Numbered from the stretch's first letter, positions 40,165 to 54,300 are shown. The stretch is 64,000 nt of DNA from Pegea sp. RAD2-039 (GCA_034620365.1 JAQGEQ010000071.1:62001-126000); one strand, 5' to 3'. Made by a program: numbers and translations. Notes: a model not told the origin generated them from the sequence alone.

Positions 40165-40322
40165 AATTTGAAACGAATGATTAATAAATAGGAAGAAAAA
40201 GAGCTAAAAAGCCCAAATATGCCTGGCAAATATTTTTAGAAGAAATTTGAAACGAATGATTAATAAATAGGAAGAAAAAGAGCTAAAAAGCCCAAATATG
40301 CCTGGCAAATATTTTTAGAAGA
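40165..40322. repeat. Perfect tandem duplication, 2 x 79 bp
   Basis: Two identical 79-bp copies lie head to tail (40165-40243 and 40244-40322), both starting AATTTGAAACGAATGATT. No mismatch was found on reading. In neutral AT-rich DNA such identity means a recent duplication, or an assembly artefact. It sits about 300 bp before the cyclase start codon. Confidence 0.92.
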
Positions 40323-40624
40323 AATAATGTTTGTTAACAAGATACTAGATAAGTCACCGATCAGATATATAAGAATTAATAGACATTTGTTTGATTCAGG
40401 AAATTAACCAACTAATTTCAAAAGAAAAAATTAGATTTTTTTGAAAAGCAAAGAAACAGGAATTTTAGTAGTATTAAAAAATTGCTTAGTAACATTGCGC
40501 TAAGTAGCTTCAGAATTTCTTTATTAAATTTCGTTATCATCATTTTAATTATTTAATTGTTGAAGAGATGTTTTCTTGGATATAAATTTTATTCTGAGAC
40601 TTATTCTATAACTTACGATAAATT

Positions 40625-43600
40625 ATGGTGAGTGATTTATAAAGGTTTTAATAAAAATATTTTCGAGTATTTAAAATATTTTAATAGATTTTTTAACAAA
40701 TTTAAATTTCTAAACCTCTGCATTTATAAAAAAAACTACAAAATAGTTGTTTTATATTGCTTGTAGTATGGATTTGTCAATTACGCTCTGGAACAGCTTA
40801 TCATTAGAAATTTTGGTGAGGATGTGTGGAATAGAATCAAGTAACAAAATAAAACAATATTTCAGCCAAATTTTCATTTTATGAATTTGTTACAAGAGCA
40901 AAAGCGGGGCGTCAAACACAAGGTACATTTATTCAACGTTTGATATATGAAGATGGATGTACGTTTGAGCTAGTAGCAGCAGCATGCGACATTTTAGGTG
41001 ATTCTATTTTGTTTATTGGTTTAATTGAGATTTGTACAAATATTTAGCTGTAGCAATAAATCTAAAATAATTTTTAGAAAATTGTTTTTTTTTTATGACA
41101 AAATCACAATTTTCTACAGAAGTTCATATGGATGAAGTGCTGGAGCTGTTTGGGAAGTTCTTCTTTCAGTTCTGCCAGGAATCAGGATATGATGTCATTT
41201 TGCAAACACTTGGTGCAAATGTCCGGGATTTTTTAGAGGTTAAAAATTTAAGATTAGATTAAAAGTGTTTTTAAGGATACTTCAAAAACTTCACAGAATC
41301 TTGATGCTTTGCATGATCATCTTAGTACCATCTATCCGGGAATGCAAGCTCCCAGTTTTCGCTGTACTCCAGGAACAAAAGATGAGTCGTTGATACTTCA
41401 CTACTATTCAGAGCGAGAAGGTTTGGAACATATTGTTATTGGAATTATTCGAGAAGTCACCAAGCAGTTACATAAAACAGAAACAGAAATTAAGGTCTTT
41501 GTAAGCTTCAAATCAGATAAATTTCGAAATTTTATCTTTTTCAAACTCAAACAAAGAACTAATTGAACTTAGGTGATTAGAAGAAAAGATGAGTCATGTG
41601 ATCATATTCAGTTTGAAATTGTAGCCACTTCCGGTTCCTTGTTTGGATCTAAGCACAAAGATTTTGAAGTTATAGAAGACGCTTTGAGCTGCATAGAACC
41701 ACTTGTGGACTCTCGCATTTTATGTGATGTAGTTATGATTTGATAGCTTTGGTAAATGTTACAAGATATATTTGAAACAGACACATCCTTTTCACATGAT
41801 GTTTGATGCTGATATGGTGGTTCAACGTGCTGGATCTTCTATTGCTCGAGTAATTCCTCAATTGCTTCCGGCGTACTTAGCTTCTACTATCGACATTGAA
41901 GATGATACAAACCGTAATTAATATAACAATTTTAAATTTTAAATAGTTTAGCTTTAATCGTAATTGATTTGATAATTAACTGAATACTTTATTATTATTG
42001 AAAAGTTATAAGATAAAAAATTAACAAATTGTTTTATGCACTTTGATATTGGTTCATAATGTTGGAAAATTGCTTAAAACTTTGGTTCATACCAGCTTTT
42101 AGTACTGAAAGGTGACACATTTTTTGCATATTACATTGATTTTAAAAGCTGTTTAGTAAAAGATTATATCCATGTAGCGCATACATTAAAAACATTGGTT
42201 TAAACAAGCACATTCACTAGTGTTTGAAAAATATTTTGAACCAAAATGATGTGAACCAATTTACGTTAAAGGCTTTTCCAATTATAGTCAAAAATGTTCC
42301 TCAAATAATTAAATTAACGTAATTGACATCAGTTAAAAGGTTTTAAAAATAGAAGACGAATTTGAATTATACCGATTAAATTAGTTTTAACTACACATAC
42401 AATTTTCTAAAAAATTTAAAATTCAATTCTAAGAATAAATTGAGATTAATTTGGTATGATAGCTGAATTTTTTTAACCATTTCCATCTTTAGTCATATTA
42501 TTAAAGGTTGTTTTTATATAAACACTTTAAGAATATTAATCAACTGTCTAAATTTCCTTTAAGTGTGCTTAGATTTTTTTAAATAAAATAAAATCACAAA
42601 TTTACACAAAAGTAAGCAATAGAAATAATAGATTCTACTAAACGCTTCACATTAATGGATTACAAAAAGTGACTTCACAAACATTTTCTTCTTACAGATT
42701 TATCTTCATTTCCATCTTGGGTTCAAACAGATTTAGAAAATGATTTCAAACAATACCGTTCAAACATAAACCCTAGTACTTGGGACTTTGACAATTACAC
42801 GCTACATGTAAAACTTTCCGATCTATTCAATCTTATTAGACCTCGTTTACATAGAGGAATGACATTCGATGGTATTTTCTCTCAGATAAATCAAGTTTTT
42901 GTACTGGAAACAAAGACAGGTTGATAATGTACTTGTTTAAATTATTAATTAACTTATACTTTAATAGCTTAAATCAAACATACATTTGCTTATGAAGCCT
43001 AAGAAATAAATTTATGAAATTTTTTACAAATTAAATCACAATTTTGTTATTTAGCTACAAAGTCAAGATCCTTTTTCCCCAAAAGCTGTACGAGAACAAC
43101 AATAAATGAAGAAACGACAAATCTTCGTTTCAAAGGACAAATGATTCATATTTCGGAATGTGATCAGATCTTATTTCTTTGTTCACCAAAGTAATTCTCT
43201 ATTCACAGAAATCTCACTGAATATTCTTTGATTAAGTCTGTAAACTTGTTTAGTGTTCCAAATTTAGAGGAGCTTACGAGACACAATTTATGTTTGACCA
43301 ATATTCCTCTGCATGATGCAACAAGAGAGTTGATTCTTCTTCAGGAACAATTTGGTCAAGACTATCAGCTCGCTAAGAATTTAGAAATTCTCACAGATAA
43401 ACTTCAAACCACTTTAGGTGATCGAGAAAAAGCTAAACAAGAAACTGACAGGTGACGCATCAACAAGTTCTCCCTTCAATCCTAAAACTTTGTTCTTGTT
43501 TTGAAGACTGCTGTATGCTGTTCTACCACCACAAGTTGCAAATGAATTACGTCATAAAAGAGAAGTGAAACCCAAGCGGTTTGAAAACGTCACAATTTTG

Positions 43601-45570
43601 TTTAGTGGAGTGGTCAATTTCACTAAAGTAAATTTTATTTAAGAGATCTCTCACTTTCTCTACAACCATTTTTATCTGATTAACTGCAAAATTAACCTTA
43701 CTTTAATACTTATAAATCATTATATGTGTACAATTTATTATTTATTATTCTTACTTTTAATTATTAATTAAAAGATAAAACTTTTCAATATTTTGAACAA
43801 CATTTACATTTATATTATTTGATAATAAATATTGAAAATTTGAGAACATACAAAACTCCAAATTTTCTTTCAAGTTGTCATGTAAAAAGTTGAAAATAAA
43901 TGTTGGTAATTTTTAATTTCATTAAAGAAATTGTTTGACTTTTTTCCAGATATGTGTTCGTTACGCATCATCTGACGGAGCAATGAAAGTATTAGCAATG
44001 TTAAACAAAATATATACAGCATTTGATCAGCTGACAGACCCAGCCACAAATCCATTTGTTTATAAAGTTTAGTTTTGTATACTTGCATAACATTGACTGC
44101 TACATTCGGATATTTTCTCATTAAGAATTATCGATTTGTTTAAATAATTTATATACACAAATCTAGAAATTTTATGATGGAATTGAAAGTATAATGCTCT
44201 ATTTGATCAACATTTATGTTGACAATTGTTGTTCTTGTACAAGAATTAAATTTAAAAAAATTTACCTTGTCTTTGGTAACAGCGGCTAGTAAAGTTTTTT
44301 ATGATTCAATTAATTAAAATTAACATCAACTTACAGTTAATTTTTAAAATATTTTATTTATAAAGCTCAATAACCAGTTGGATCTTTTAATATTTACAAA
44401 AAGTGTATTTGTTCAACTTTTTATAAAGATTTTAAAAGTGGTTTCCTAATTATTTTTTTCAATTTTTCAACATATCATAGAAAATGTCAGTAGTTGCTTT
44501 CAAATATATTATCTGAAATTTATTCAAGCTAAAATAATCTAATTAGAGATTTCTTTTGAGTATCTCAAAAATATTATGAAATTTTTTTCTAGTTAAGAAA
44601 TAAAAAAAATCAAGCTATTTTGCATTTAGTTTTGTGATTGGTATTTTATCACTTTGAAACTTATATGACGATAAACATATTTATAATGAACATCAAAAAT
44701 TTGAAAGCTTAAAGCAAATTGTCTTATAAAAAATTTAAATATTTGTTAAAGATCGAAACAGTTGGTGACAAGTATATGGTTGCTGGTGGGTTACCTGAAC
44801 CTTGTTATGACAATGCTCGTCATATTTGCCTGTTAGCTATTCAGATGATGGAAGTGTTCGGTGAAATGAGGTTTGATGGAGAAATCATTCAAGTTAGCAA
44901 TTCGATATAGAAGTTAAACTTCTTATCTGGTTTAATTTGACAGATTAATTATAGAGTTATTGAATTTTAAGGTTGATCTCCTTGAAATCAATCTGAAATT
45001 TAATTATTCGATTTCAAGTTGATTGATATTTGAATTTTCTTTCAGCTTAGAATCGGAATTCATACAGGAGAGGTAGTGACAGGAGTGATAGGAAATCGAA
45101 CTCCAAGATATTGTGTATTTGGTAACACAGTCAATTTATCATCAAGATGTGAAACAACTGGAGTTCCTGGTAAAATAAATGTTTCAGAAACTACTTACAA
45201 GTAAGTTTGTAAAATTTGTGCATATAAGTTTAAAGTCGATGTTGTAATAACTTGATTTGCATCATCTTTTGTAAACATTATTTAAGACATTATTTTAACA
45301 AGAGCTTTTTCTAAATGTCAATATGACAATGTTGCTAAAAATATATCTATATTTGTATAATTTATGTTAGTCAGAAGGTTATTGGTGTTCAGAAAGGCGA
45401 TGCAAGTTTTAAACTAAAGAATCAATTTTTTAAGATTGTTACAGAGTCCAATATGTACTGATCCACATTTTAAGTTTGACCTCCGTGGTCCAGTTAAAAT
45501 GAAGGGAAAGGCTGATCCGATGATAACATACATTTTATCATCTCAAAATATCGATGAAACAGATCTTTAA
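40625..45570 (+). CDS. Soluble guanylate cyclase beta-1-type subunit
   Basis: Heme-containing nitric oxide sensor subunit that makes cGMP from GTP together with an alpha subunit. Exons: 40625-40627, 40767-40840, 40897-40997, 41120-41238, 41297-41494, 41573-41728, 41781-41913, 42698-42919, 43055-43190, 43254-43451, 43507-43627, 43950-44066, 44752-44892, 45046-45200, 45435-45570; phases agree, 669 residues. Exon 1 is the ATG alone. The H-NOX domain keeps the proximal heme His105 (LDALHDHL) and the Y135-x-S137-x-R139 motif at the same numbers as mammalian beta-1. The PAS domain ([13 protein letters not shown]) has an insertion of about 50 residues. A coiled coil precedes the cyclase domain, which keeps the guanine-selecting Glu528 (IETVGDKYM) and Cys596 ([11 protein letters not shown]), plus Asn603 and Arg607. 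The first metal-binding Asp position is FSGVVNF, lacking Asp as in beta subunits, so an alpha partner is expected elsewhere. Confidence 0.95.
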
Positions 45571-48398
45571 AGATTAGTTAGAAGCACAAATAAACTTCTA
45601 AAACATTTTACTTCTTGCAACAAGTATTGAATGATAAAAACCAATTATGTTCTGTTTTTTAAAGTTATTATTTTATCAATAAGTTTTGTTTAAACTCTGT
45701 AAATACTGTAAAAATTTCCATTGTAGATCGTACAATTTTTTATCTCTTTATAAACTTTAGTTCTCGTTATTGAGAAAATATATTTTGTTTTTGTATCATT
45801 ACAACTTGGTGACGTTAACTGTTCAAAACTGTGTTTTATTTAAAACTCAACATATTTTCCATTTAATCTTGTTTTTTTAAATGTAAATCTTCAACTAGGT
45901 GTTTAAAGTTTAACATACATTAGAGTAAACAAGTTTTTTGAACCTTGATAGCAAAACATCTAACATTTGGTTTAGTTGTGAAGGTGTCACACGCTGTTTT
46001 GCAAAACTGGTGTTATTAACTTTGATAAAACTATCAGAAAAAACAGAAAACGTCTTGTTTTGACAAAAAAACATCGTTGGAATAATAGCCATAGGGCTTT
46101 TTGTATGTTACAGGCGAAAGCTAAAAATAAATTTATCAACTCTGAAAAAGTTAATTTTTTAATGAAGATTATAAAATCACACAACTAAATATTTTTAATA
46201 AAATGTTCATTGCTAAAATTTCAAACAAAAATGAAAGTTTAAAAAATAAATTTAACTTAATTCCGTAAAATTTTTATATATAGCTTATGACTGACGTTAC
46301 ATTTCATTTAAATAAAACTAAAAAAAATCAGTTTAAAGATTAATTTTCTTAATAAACTTGTAACTAACTAATCATCATGATAGCATTGCTTTACTATATG
46401 ATCATTCTAAATAAACCTAAGCTGCAAGATATTAGAATAAATCGATGTTTGAAAACTATTATATTTATAAATTTTATATAAGCAAATTTGGGGTTGAAAC
46501 AAGTTTGTAATGTTTCTGTACATCTGATAACTTTTTTTTTATGTGAAAACCTGTTATTTATGTTTAATTTGTTTTTAACCAGTTTTTTAGCTGTTTACAA
46601 CAAAGTACCTAATCCAGTGGCTACATAAATACTCTTCAAAAATAAAAATAAATCGAAACAACACCAAAAAACTCTATCAAATATTTACTGCGCCGTTTCA
46701 AAATAATTCCAGTTTTTTGAGTAAGAAATTAAACAACTTTTGACTAAAAGATTTATCTTAACTGATTTTTAAATTTCAATAGTAAAACCATAAAAATTAT
46801 ATCTCAATGAGATTTTTCAAGATAAATCTTTAATAAAGGCAAAATTATTTTCTGTGATTTTACTTTTGATTTCAAGATGAAAATTTAAAATATATTCAGA
46901 CTTCGTTTATATTATACAAAATTAAAGTCTTTTTAGTTAAATTTAATTTATTTACATCAAAATAATTAGATAACGAAGCTACTTTTTTATGCTTTTATAT
47001 TGAATTAATGAACAATTTTGATCAATATTTTGATCTTTATTTACTCTTTTTTTACCATATAATAGTATATTTTATCAAACCAGATAAATAATTAGTTTTT
47101 ATATCATCATAATAAAGTTTAATGCACAAAGCTGGTTGCTTGTATAAACTCAATCCCACATTCGAAGCAAATAGAAAAATAGTTATTTGTTTATTTTTAA
47201 TATCTGATAAAAACTTGAATTGAAACCCTTGATAAGCTAACTTAAATTTTGGATTCAATAAAAAAAACTTGGTCGTAGAATAAGATAATTTATACATCAA
47301 TCTTGCTTTGATTATCGGGGGTGATTGGGACTCACCTATGATAGCAGCATGCAGGTAGCGCTACATAAATGACAATGTTTCACTTTGATTTTAGTAATAG
47401 CTTCCGTAAAAGCTACTGCTGTTTTTGAAGTTCAACATAACAAAAACCAAATGACATCAGATGAAAACCAAATGGCTTCAGTTTTAAAATAAAATAACTT
47501 GTCGCTTTTATTAACTAAGAAATAATATTTGACTATTGCTAGATATCATTTTCCATAAGTAAGGTATAAAAGAAAGCTAAGTTAAAGCTAACGGAATATT
47601 TAAGAACAAACTAAAATTCTTAACTTAGTTTCATTTACATTAAATTGATTATTATTGATCAAAAGCAAATTCTTACTGAGTGGTTACCTGCTTTTTGGTC
47701 ATAAAATATTAAAAGTGAAGCATAATTACAAAATAGAAATCTTTTATTGGACATTTTCACCGACCATTAAGTATGTACCTACTAGCGTGCTAAGTGCTAC
47801 GTTGCCTAACTTTGTCTACCGTATTCAAAACAAATTTTCGGCCAAAACTTTTATTGATTATAGTGCAATCGATTATGTTTACCTTCTGCAATAAAATTTA
47901 GCAGCTTTTAGCACAACTTCATGTTTACTATTGTTCTAAATTGTATGGGCTATAAATTTGTTAAATAACTTTTTCATTAGTTCATTAAGAATAAAATGTT
48001 TTTTAAACATCACATTTTTAAAGTTCTTATGTTATTTTAAGTTTTGCTTAAAATGCTATTGATTTTTCAGATTTTATAAACAATTAAATATTTTAAGACA
48101 TATACATGTGAAAATTATGTCTTAAGTTATTTTATGAACCAAATTTTAAAAACTCAAGTATTATCTACTAGTACATTTTATATTTAAAAAGCTACTTTAG
48201 AAAAATATCACAATATACTGAATAATAATCATTTAATAATACATCTCTGTTATTGCTAACTTAAGTTTTAAAACTTTCATAAGTTCAAATTTTGTTGTTG
48301 CAGTTTGTAAATGAAAATTAATTAATAATTTGATGTAATATTTTCAAAGCTTAGTTATCTTTATGTCTAAATGTATGGTTGAATCTTAAATCTTCAGT
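45571..48398. other. Intergenic region between cyclase and kinesin
   Basis: AT-rich, no supported gene. A short imperfect direct repeat (AAAACCAAATGACATCAG and AAAACCAAATGGCTTCAG) occurs near 47443-47482. A 79-codon open frame at 47655-47894 has no recognisable features or splice context and is probably chance. Confidence 0.4.
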
Positions 48399-51300
48399 AT
48401 GAACAACCTATCATTGGTGAGAATACTTTAAAAATTATTTTTCAATTTTAGTTAAACTTTTAATTTTAAAAATTTATCTTTGGCCAGACTTATGAAAATT
48501 AACTTACAGAATTTATTGTAACTATTTAAATTTATATTTTTCTGATAAAACTTTTGAATGTTTTATTTGACTTAATTAAATTTTGAAAGGTTTATATATA
48601 ACCATAAAGTTAAAGTTATAACAACGAATCATTCTTCTTTTATAATGATTATTTTAGTACAAATCTAAAAAGTCATATGGAAATAATGTAGTGAAGAAGA
48701 CTCATACTCCTTCTCCTCTTAAAAAAGAGCGAATGATGAAAGAACTAGGATTTGAAGAAGGTGAATACTTGATTTCTACATGTCTTATATAATAAGGTAA
48801 CTTATTTGAAGCAAGCTGATGAAGAATTTTTATGACAACCCCAATAAAAATTTATATTATAACTCAATAAATATAAAATAATACTTTTGTTGATATTATA
48901 TTTGCAGATTTGTTTGAATTAAGTGATGTGTCCAGTGACAGCTCTGATGATCAACTTGCAATGATTGATTTGAAAGAACTGGAGAGAATTGATAATAATA
49001 AATCTGAAATTCTCATTAAAAACTCGGTATTTAAACTATTCTGTAGTTTTATTTCATTAAAGTTATTAATATTTATTATTTATAAGTAATACTTATTTGA
49101 TAATGAAAATGTTGTGATTAATGGTTTAATTTATTTACTTAAAGGAGTTACAAAAAAAGTTTGAAGCTCTTCAAAAAGACTTTGAAAAGGAAGTAAAGAT
49201 GAAAAAAACAAGAATGATAATGGTACAAAAGGCTTGCAGTGATACTATTGCTGATAAAAATAATCTAGTATTAGATTTACAGGTAAAAATTTGTTAAAAT
49301 TTGAAGCTATATTTATTTATCAATTTATCTATTAAAGATTTATTTTTAGTTAAAGTTATAATTGAAATTAGTTTTTAAAAATTTTTTTCAAAATTCAAAA
49401 GAAGTTTTCTTCCAAAAAACAAATTATAAAATTGGATTTTTTAACAAACTGGATTTCAAATAATTTTTGAACCTATTTGTAACGAAATTTGAAATAATAT
49501 AAAACTTAGTTTATTTTTTATTAGTTTTTATGAATATGAAAGTTTACTTTAATATTATTTTGTAGGATTGTCTTGAAGAGAAAATCAAGTCTTCAAAATT
49601 TCGTGTCTTAGTTGATCGTATCGAAGAACTACACAAAGATAAAGCCTCTTTACATGATCAGTTGATTACAGCTCAAATAGAATTTGAAGAACGAATTCAA
49701 GATGTAAGTTTTCAACTAACTTTAAAAGATTTTTTGTCAATTTTTAACAATTTCAGGAGATTTTTATGAAGTGTCCACGATGTTCTCTTGTTGATTCTCA
49801 AGATGTAAGTCAAAAAATTAAAATTTCTAAATTTTGAATTCCTATTTTGAAGGATAAAATCAGATTTGAAGAAGAAATTGATGTGCTAAGAAATGAACTT
49901 GAACAAAAGCAAAAGTAATTATCATCTCAATTGTGTTCCTTATCTTTGGGACACATTTTTTAGCAGATTAAATCATGAAATGGAATCTCAATTGGAAGTA
50001 TCAAACAAAATAAAGAATGAGAATTGTAAATTGAAAGAAGAATTAGAAGATCAAGTAATTTTGTCATTTGTTTTAAAGTAAAAATTTCACAAACGTTTTT
50101 TGCTTCAGATTTGATTTGATTTATTTATTTGTAAAATTCTGTTTTCAGAAAGAAAAAATACAAAATAAAAAAAGCAAAATAAAAAGATTAAAGGAAGAAT
50201 TGAAAGAAAAAGAAAAGTAATTGAACGATTTTGTGACTTTGCAAAATTGATTTGTTTATTTACAAATTATCTGATTATTTACTTTACTTTTTTTTAAAGA
50301 ATAAAACCTGAAGAAATAGTCAATTTAGAATTGAAAATCAAATCGAATGAAAGCAAAAATATTGATTTAAATGAAAGACTGGTAAATATCAAATGTAGAA
50401 AATTGAATATTTGTTAATAATAGATAAATGATGTCATAAAAGTAATCATCGAATTTATCAATTTTTAGATATTAGAAAAAGAAGAAAATAAAAAGTTGAA
50501 TGAAACTTTGACAAATTTGAAAGAAGATTTGAAAATGTCAGTTTATTAGTTGAAGTTCTTTAAATATAATTTTTTATTAGAAATTTCCGCTAATTTTATT
50601 ATTTAGGTTCAATATTAAAAAGAAGATAGATGAAAAGAAGACTAGTAAACTAAACGAAGAAAAAATGCTGGTAAGAAAACTTAGAATATTTATTAAATTG
50701 TTTTCCATGAAAGATTTATTCACAAGATTTCTTTTTATAAAAGTTTTTATGAAACGGAAATTTTAGTTTTATTAAACTTCAAAATTGAAACATTTTTTAG
50801 TAATAATTTCTAATAAGTTAATAATTGTTTCAATTAGTTGGAAGAAAAATTTAAAGAACTTCAAATGAAGATAGATTCTGAAAGTGATGAAAGCAATTCA
50901 ATGTTAAAAAAACAACAAGAAGAAAACAAACAACTTCTTGAACAATTACAAAGGTTTGTCAATCTACAAGAAGAAGAATTCGTTAAATGTAGATTTGATA
51001 TTCAGTGAACAAAAAAGCAAGATTGAACTGGAGAAAGAGGTCGAAGATCGGGAAGAGAGAGCAAATTTAATCTTTCTCGACTTTGAAGAGGCTTGCAAAC
51101 GAATCAAACAATTGCAAATTGAAGCTGATGAGAGTAGGAGCGAAGCTAGAGTTGAGATGATAAAAAACGAAGAACAGTTGATGATTCAAATCCGAAAATC
51201 TGATGAGGAGCACATGGAACTTACAAATAGATATCAACAACTCAATGAAAAATCTCATAAAGATATAAGCGAGTTATGTGAAGAAATAAAAACATTTAAA

Positions 51301-54300
51301 AGAAGTAGTTTGAAAGAACTTGAAAAACAAGATGATATTATTTCACAGTTAGTTTTCTTTTTACAACGTATTTAAAGATCAGAATTTTTTTTAACAAAAG
51401 CTAATTTCTTATCAATTAACAGGTTATTGATTTTAGATTTTATTAGTATTTTAGATTAAAGGTTTTTTTAGAAAAAGATTTTCATTGATATTTGTGGCTT
51501 TTAGGATGATTTAACTTCCAAATTTAATCTTTTTGTTGACATTTTCAACTCATATCTTCAAGTTTCTTTTGTATCTGATCAATTTTTTTAGATATTTTTT
51601 AAACTAACAAACGAAATAAAATCACAACAGCTCACAACCAATTCTTTAACTGATATTTATTTTGATTTTTTATCAGCTTAAATTTTCACTTTTCCAGCCT
51701 CCAACTGCGTTTAACTAGCTCCACAGAAAAGTTGAAGCTGGTTGAAGAAAATCAATCAAAAGTTCAAAATGAACTGAAGTATAAGAACCATGAGGTGGAG
51801 TAAACTGGAATTCACTTTTACTTCATCTGTAACTCAAACCTTTAAATTTTCAGGTAGAAGATCTGATGGAGGCATTAAAGAGCACCAACGAAAAGTTTAA
51901 AGATCAAAATGAGAAGATTCAACATCTTGAAGACTTTTGTAAAAGTAAAGAAAACTTTATTGAAGATCTCAACAGCAAGTTGACGATCATGCAAAACTCT
52001 TCAGAATCAGTCAAAGAAGAGGTTTTCTTTTAATCTTCCTTCTCTTTAGATCTTTCAACTGATCTTGCTCATATTTTAGTTTCAAAAACTTCAAAGCTCT
52101 TCAGAGATTGCTCTGAACGGGAAAAAAGATGAAATCGATCTTCTTGAAGAGCGACTGAACGCTGCGGAAGACTCTTTAAGAGGAGAGATCGAAAAAAGAT
52201 TAAAAAGTGAAAAACATCTCCGTGAAAATGAAGAGAAGGTCTAATAAGATCCTCATCCAAGGATTATTTCAAGATCACCTTGTTTTAGATCACTAAATTG
52301 ATGAAGAGAATAGAAAATCTTCAAGAGAGCTCAAAGAAGCTTATTGAAAGCAAAGAATCGGAGGTTCGTGATCTTCTAAATGAAAGAATCATGTTGAAGG
52401 AAGATCTTACATTTAAAGAGAGCTTATTGAAGCAGATCTTCTCGTGAGTTGATGCTTCTGATGCATACGAGGTCTTGATGATCAGTTTTATTGACAGAAA
52501 AGTTTTATACAAAATTCGCGACTTGGGAGTCGAGTTTAAGACTCTTTGTGAAATCGTGGAAGAGATCCCTGAAATCGCTAAACAATATTCAAATGAGACG
52601 CTGGAAGAGGTGATGAGTCACGTGATCAGCTTTTTGTTTATTTTGGTTTTGATCTAGATTAAAGAGGAGCTGATAAGGACTCAAGATATTTGTCATATGA
52701 TGTCTTCGAGGTATCGTAAGGAGATGCAAACTCGAAAAAAGCTACATAACGAACTTGTCGAGTTGAAAGGTACCACTAGATTCTAACAGATCCGTTTCAG
52801 TTTGATTGATTCAGGCAATATTCGAGTCTTTGTTCGTGTGCGCCCCAAAATCCCTGAAGATAAAAACTCCATGAGTCTGATGTTAAGTTATGATGAAGAT
52901 GATGACTCACTGATTTACGTTAATAATCAAAGAGGAAAAAATCTCAAGTTTGAAGTTGATAAGATCTTCACTCCGACCTCCACGCAACAAGATGTAAGAT
53001 CTTCATCTTTTATTGTTTCATTCATCAATAGTTGTTCATCAATTAGGTGTACAAAGAAGTGAAGTCATTAGTGACATCTTGCTTAGACGGTTACAATGTT
53101 TGTATCTTTGCATATGGTCAAACTGGATCAGGGAAGACCTATACCATGGAGGTTTCTTCTTCCTTCTACTTTGTTTCAGATCTGATGTGATCTTTATTCA
53201 GGGCACTGAATCAAATCGAGGAATCAACCAGAGAGCTTTATTTGATTTATTCTCCATTATCGAGCAAAGATCATTTCAGTGGGAATATGAAGTTAGTGTC
53301 TCATTACTCGAGATCTACAATGAATCTTTGAGGTAAGAAGATAACTTAGATTTCAGTGGTTTAATCAAGTCTTATTTTAGAGATCTTTTGAGCTCTTCAT
53401 CTGAAAAACTAGATATTAGAATGAATCCAGATGGGACCTTAAAAGTGTCTCATCTAGTCGATAAAACAGTGAAAGATATTTGTGAAGTGAACGAAGTCAG
53501 AGGAGTTTTGTGAGATTTTGATGGTTTTAACTCAAACTACTTTTTATCATTTCAAGTTATTTGAAATTGGACGTTGTAACCGATCAACAGCATCCACTAA
53601 CATGAACGAACATAGTTCCCGCTCACATGCAGTCCTCATAGTCAACGTCGTTGCAGTGAATCGAGTCAATGAGAAGAAGATTTTCGGTATCTTCAATTCG
53701 TCCTTTTTTCATTCTGAGTTTTTGTTTCTATCTCAAACTTTTCTTTTCAGTTTCAATTATAAAAGTTGTAAATATTTCCAATTATTCAATTCAACATGAA
53801 ATCAATTTTTATAATTTTTTAAAAAGATTTTTAACATTTACCAACAAAGAGTAAATAGCTACCATGTACTTGCTTCGGGAATAGATTCAGGCAGAAAACC
53901 TACGACCCGTTGACCCTGAGGTCACTAAACATTTGATCTGCAGAGTGATGATAGTTCAAAGATGAAAGCAGCAGCTTAAAAATAAAATGTTTGAAATCAT
54001 TCTGTAGCTGTCTGCAATGAAGCATTTCAAAGCTTCATCTAAATGTCAACAATTTACAAAATTAATTTCTAGATAGAATGTAAAAAACTCACAAACTTCA
54101 TCTGAACTTTCAGGTAAATTAAATCTAATTGATTTGGCGGGATCAGAAAGAGTTTCTAAAAGTGGAGCAGAAGGAGATCGTTTAAAAGAAGCCCAGAACA
54201 TCAATAGAAGCTTATCAGCTCTCGGTGACGTCATCAACGCTTTACGAAACAAACAATCTCATATCCCATTCCGAAACTCCAAACTCACGTATCTTCTTCA

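Larger units (their letters stand above)
34517..40624. other. Large intergenic region with element debris
   Basis: Six kilobases without a supported gene. It contains a GC-richer stretch at about 35530-35860 with a gag-like reading, a palindrome GGTCACGTGACC at 35727-35738, an imperfect inverted repeat at about 36331-36470, an unassigned exon-like segment at 39579-39641, and a perfect tandem duplication at 40165-40322. Everything else is AT-rich and uninformative. Confidence 0.5.

Noticed and set aside
40841-40865. A 25-nt intron (GTAACA...TTTCAG) in the cyclase gene
   Set aside because: It would throw the frame into a stop. Using the later acceptor at 40896 gives a 56-nt intron and restores the conserved reading [13 protein letters not shown].
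40816-40865. Alternative 50-nt intron using donor GTGAGG in cyclase exon 2
   Set aside because: Phase works, but it would delete GEDVWNRIK, which matches a conserved helix of the H-NOX domain.
47655-47894. Open frame of 79 codons in the cyclase-kinesin gap
   Set aside because: No domain, signal or splice context; length is not remarkable.
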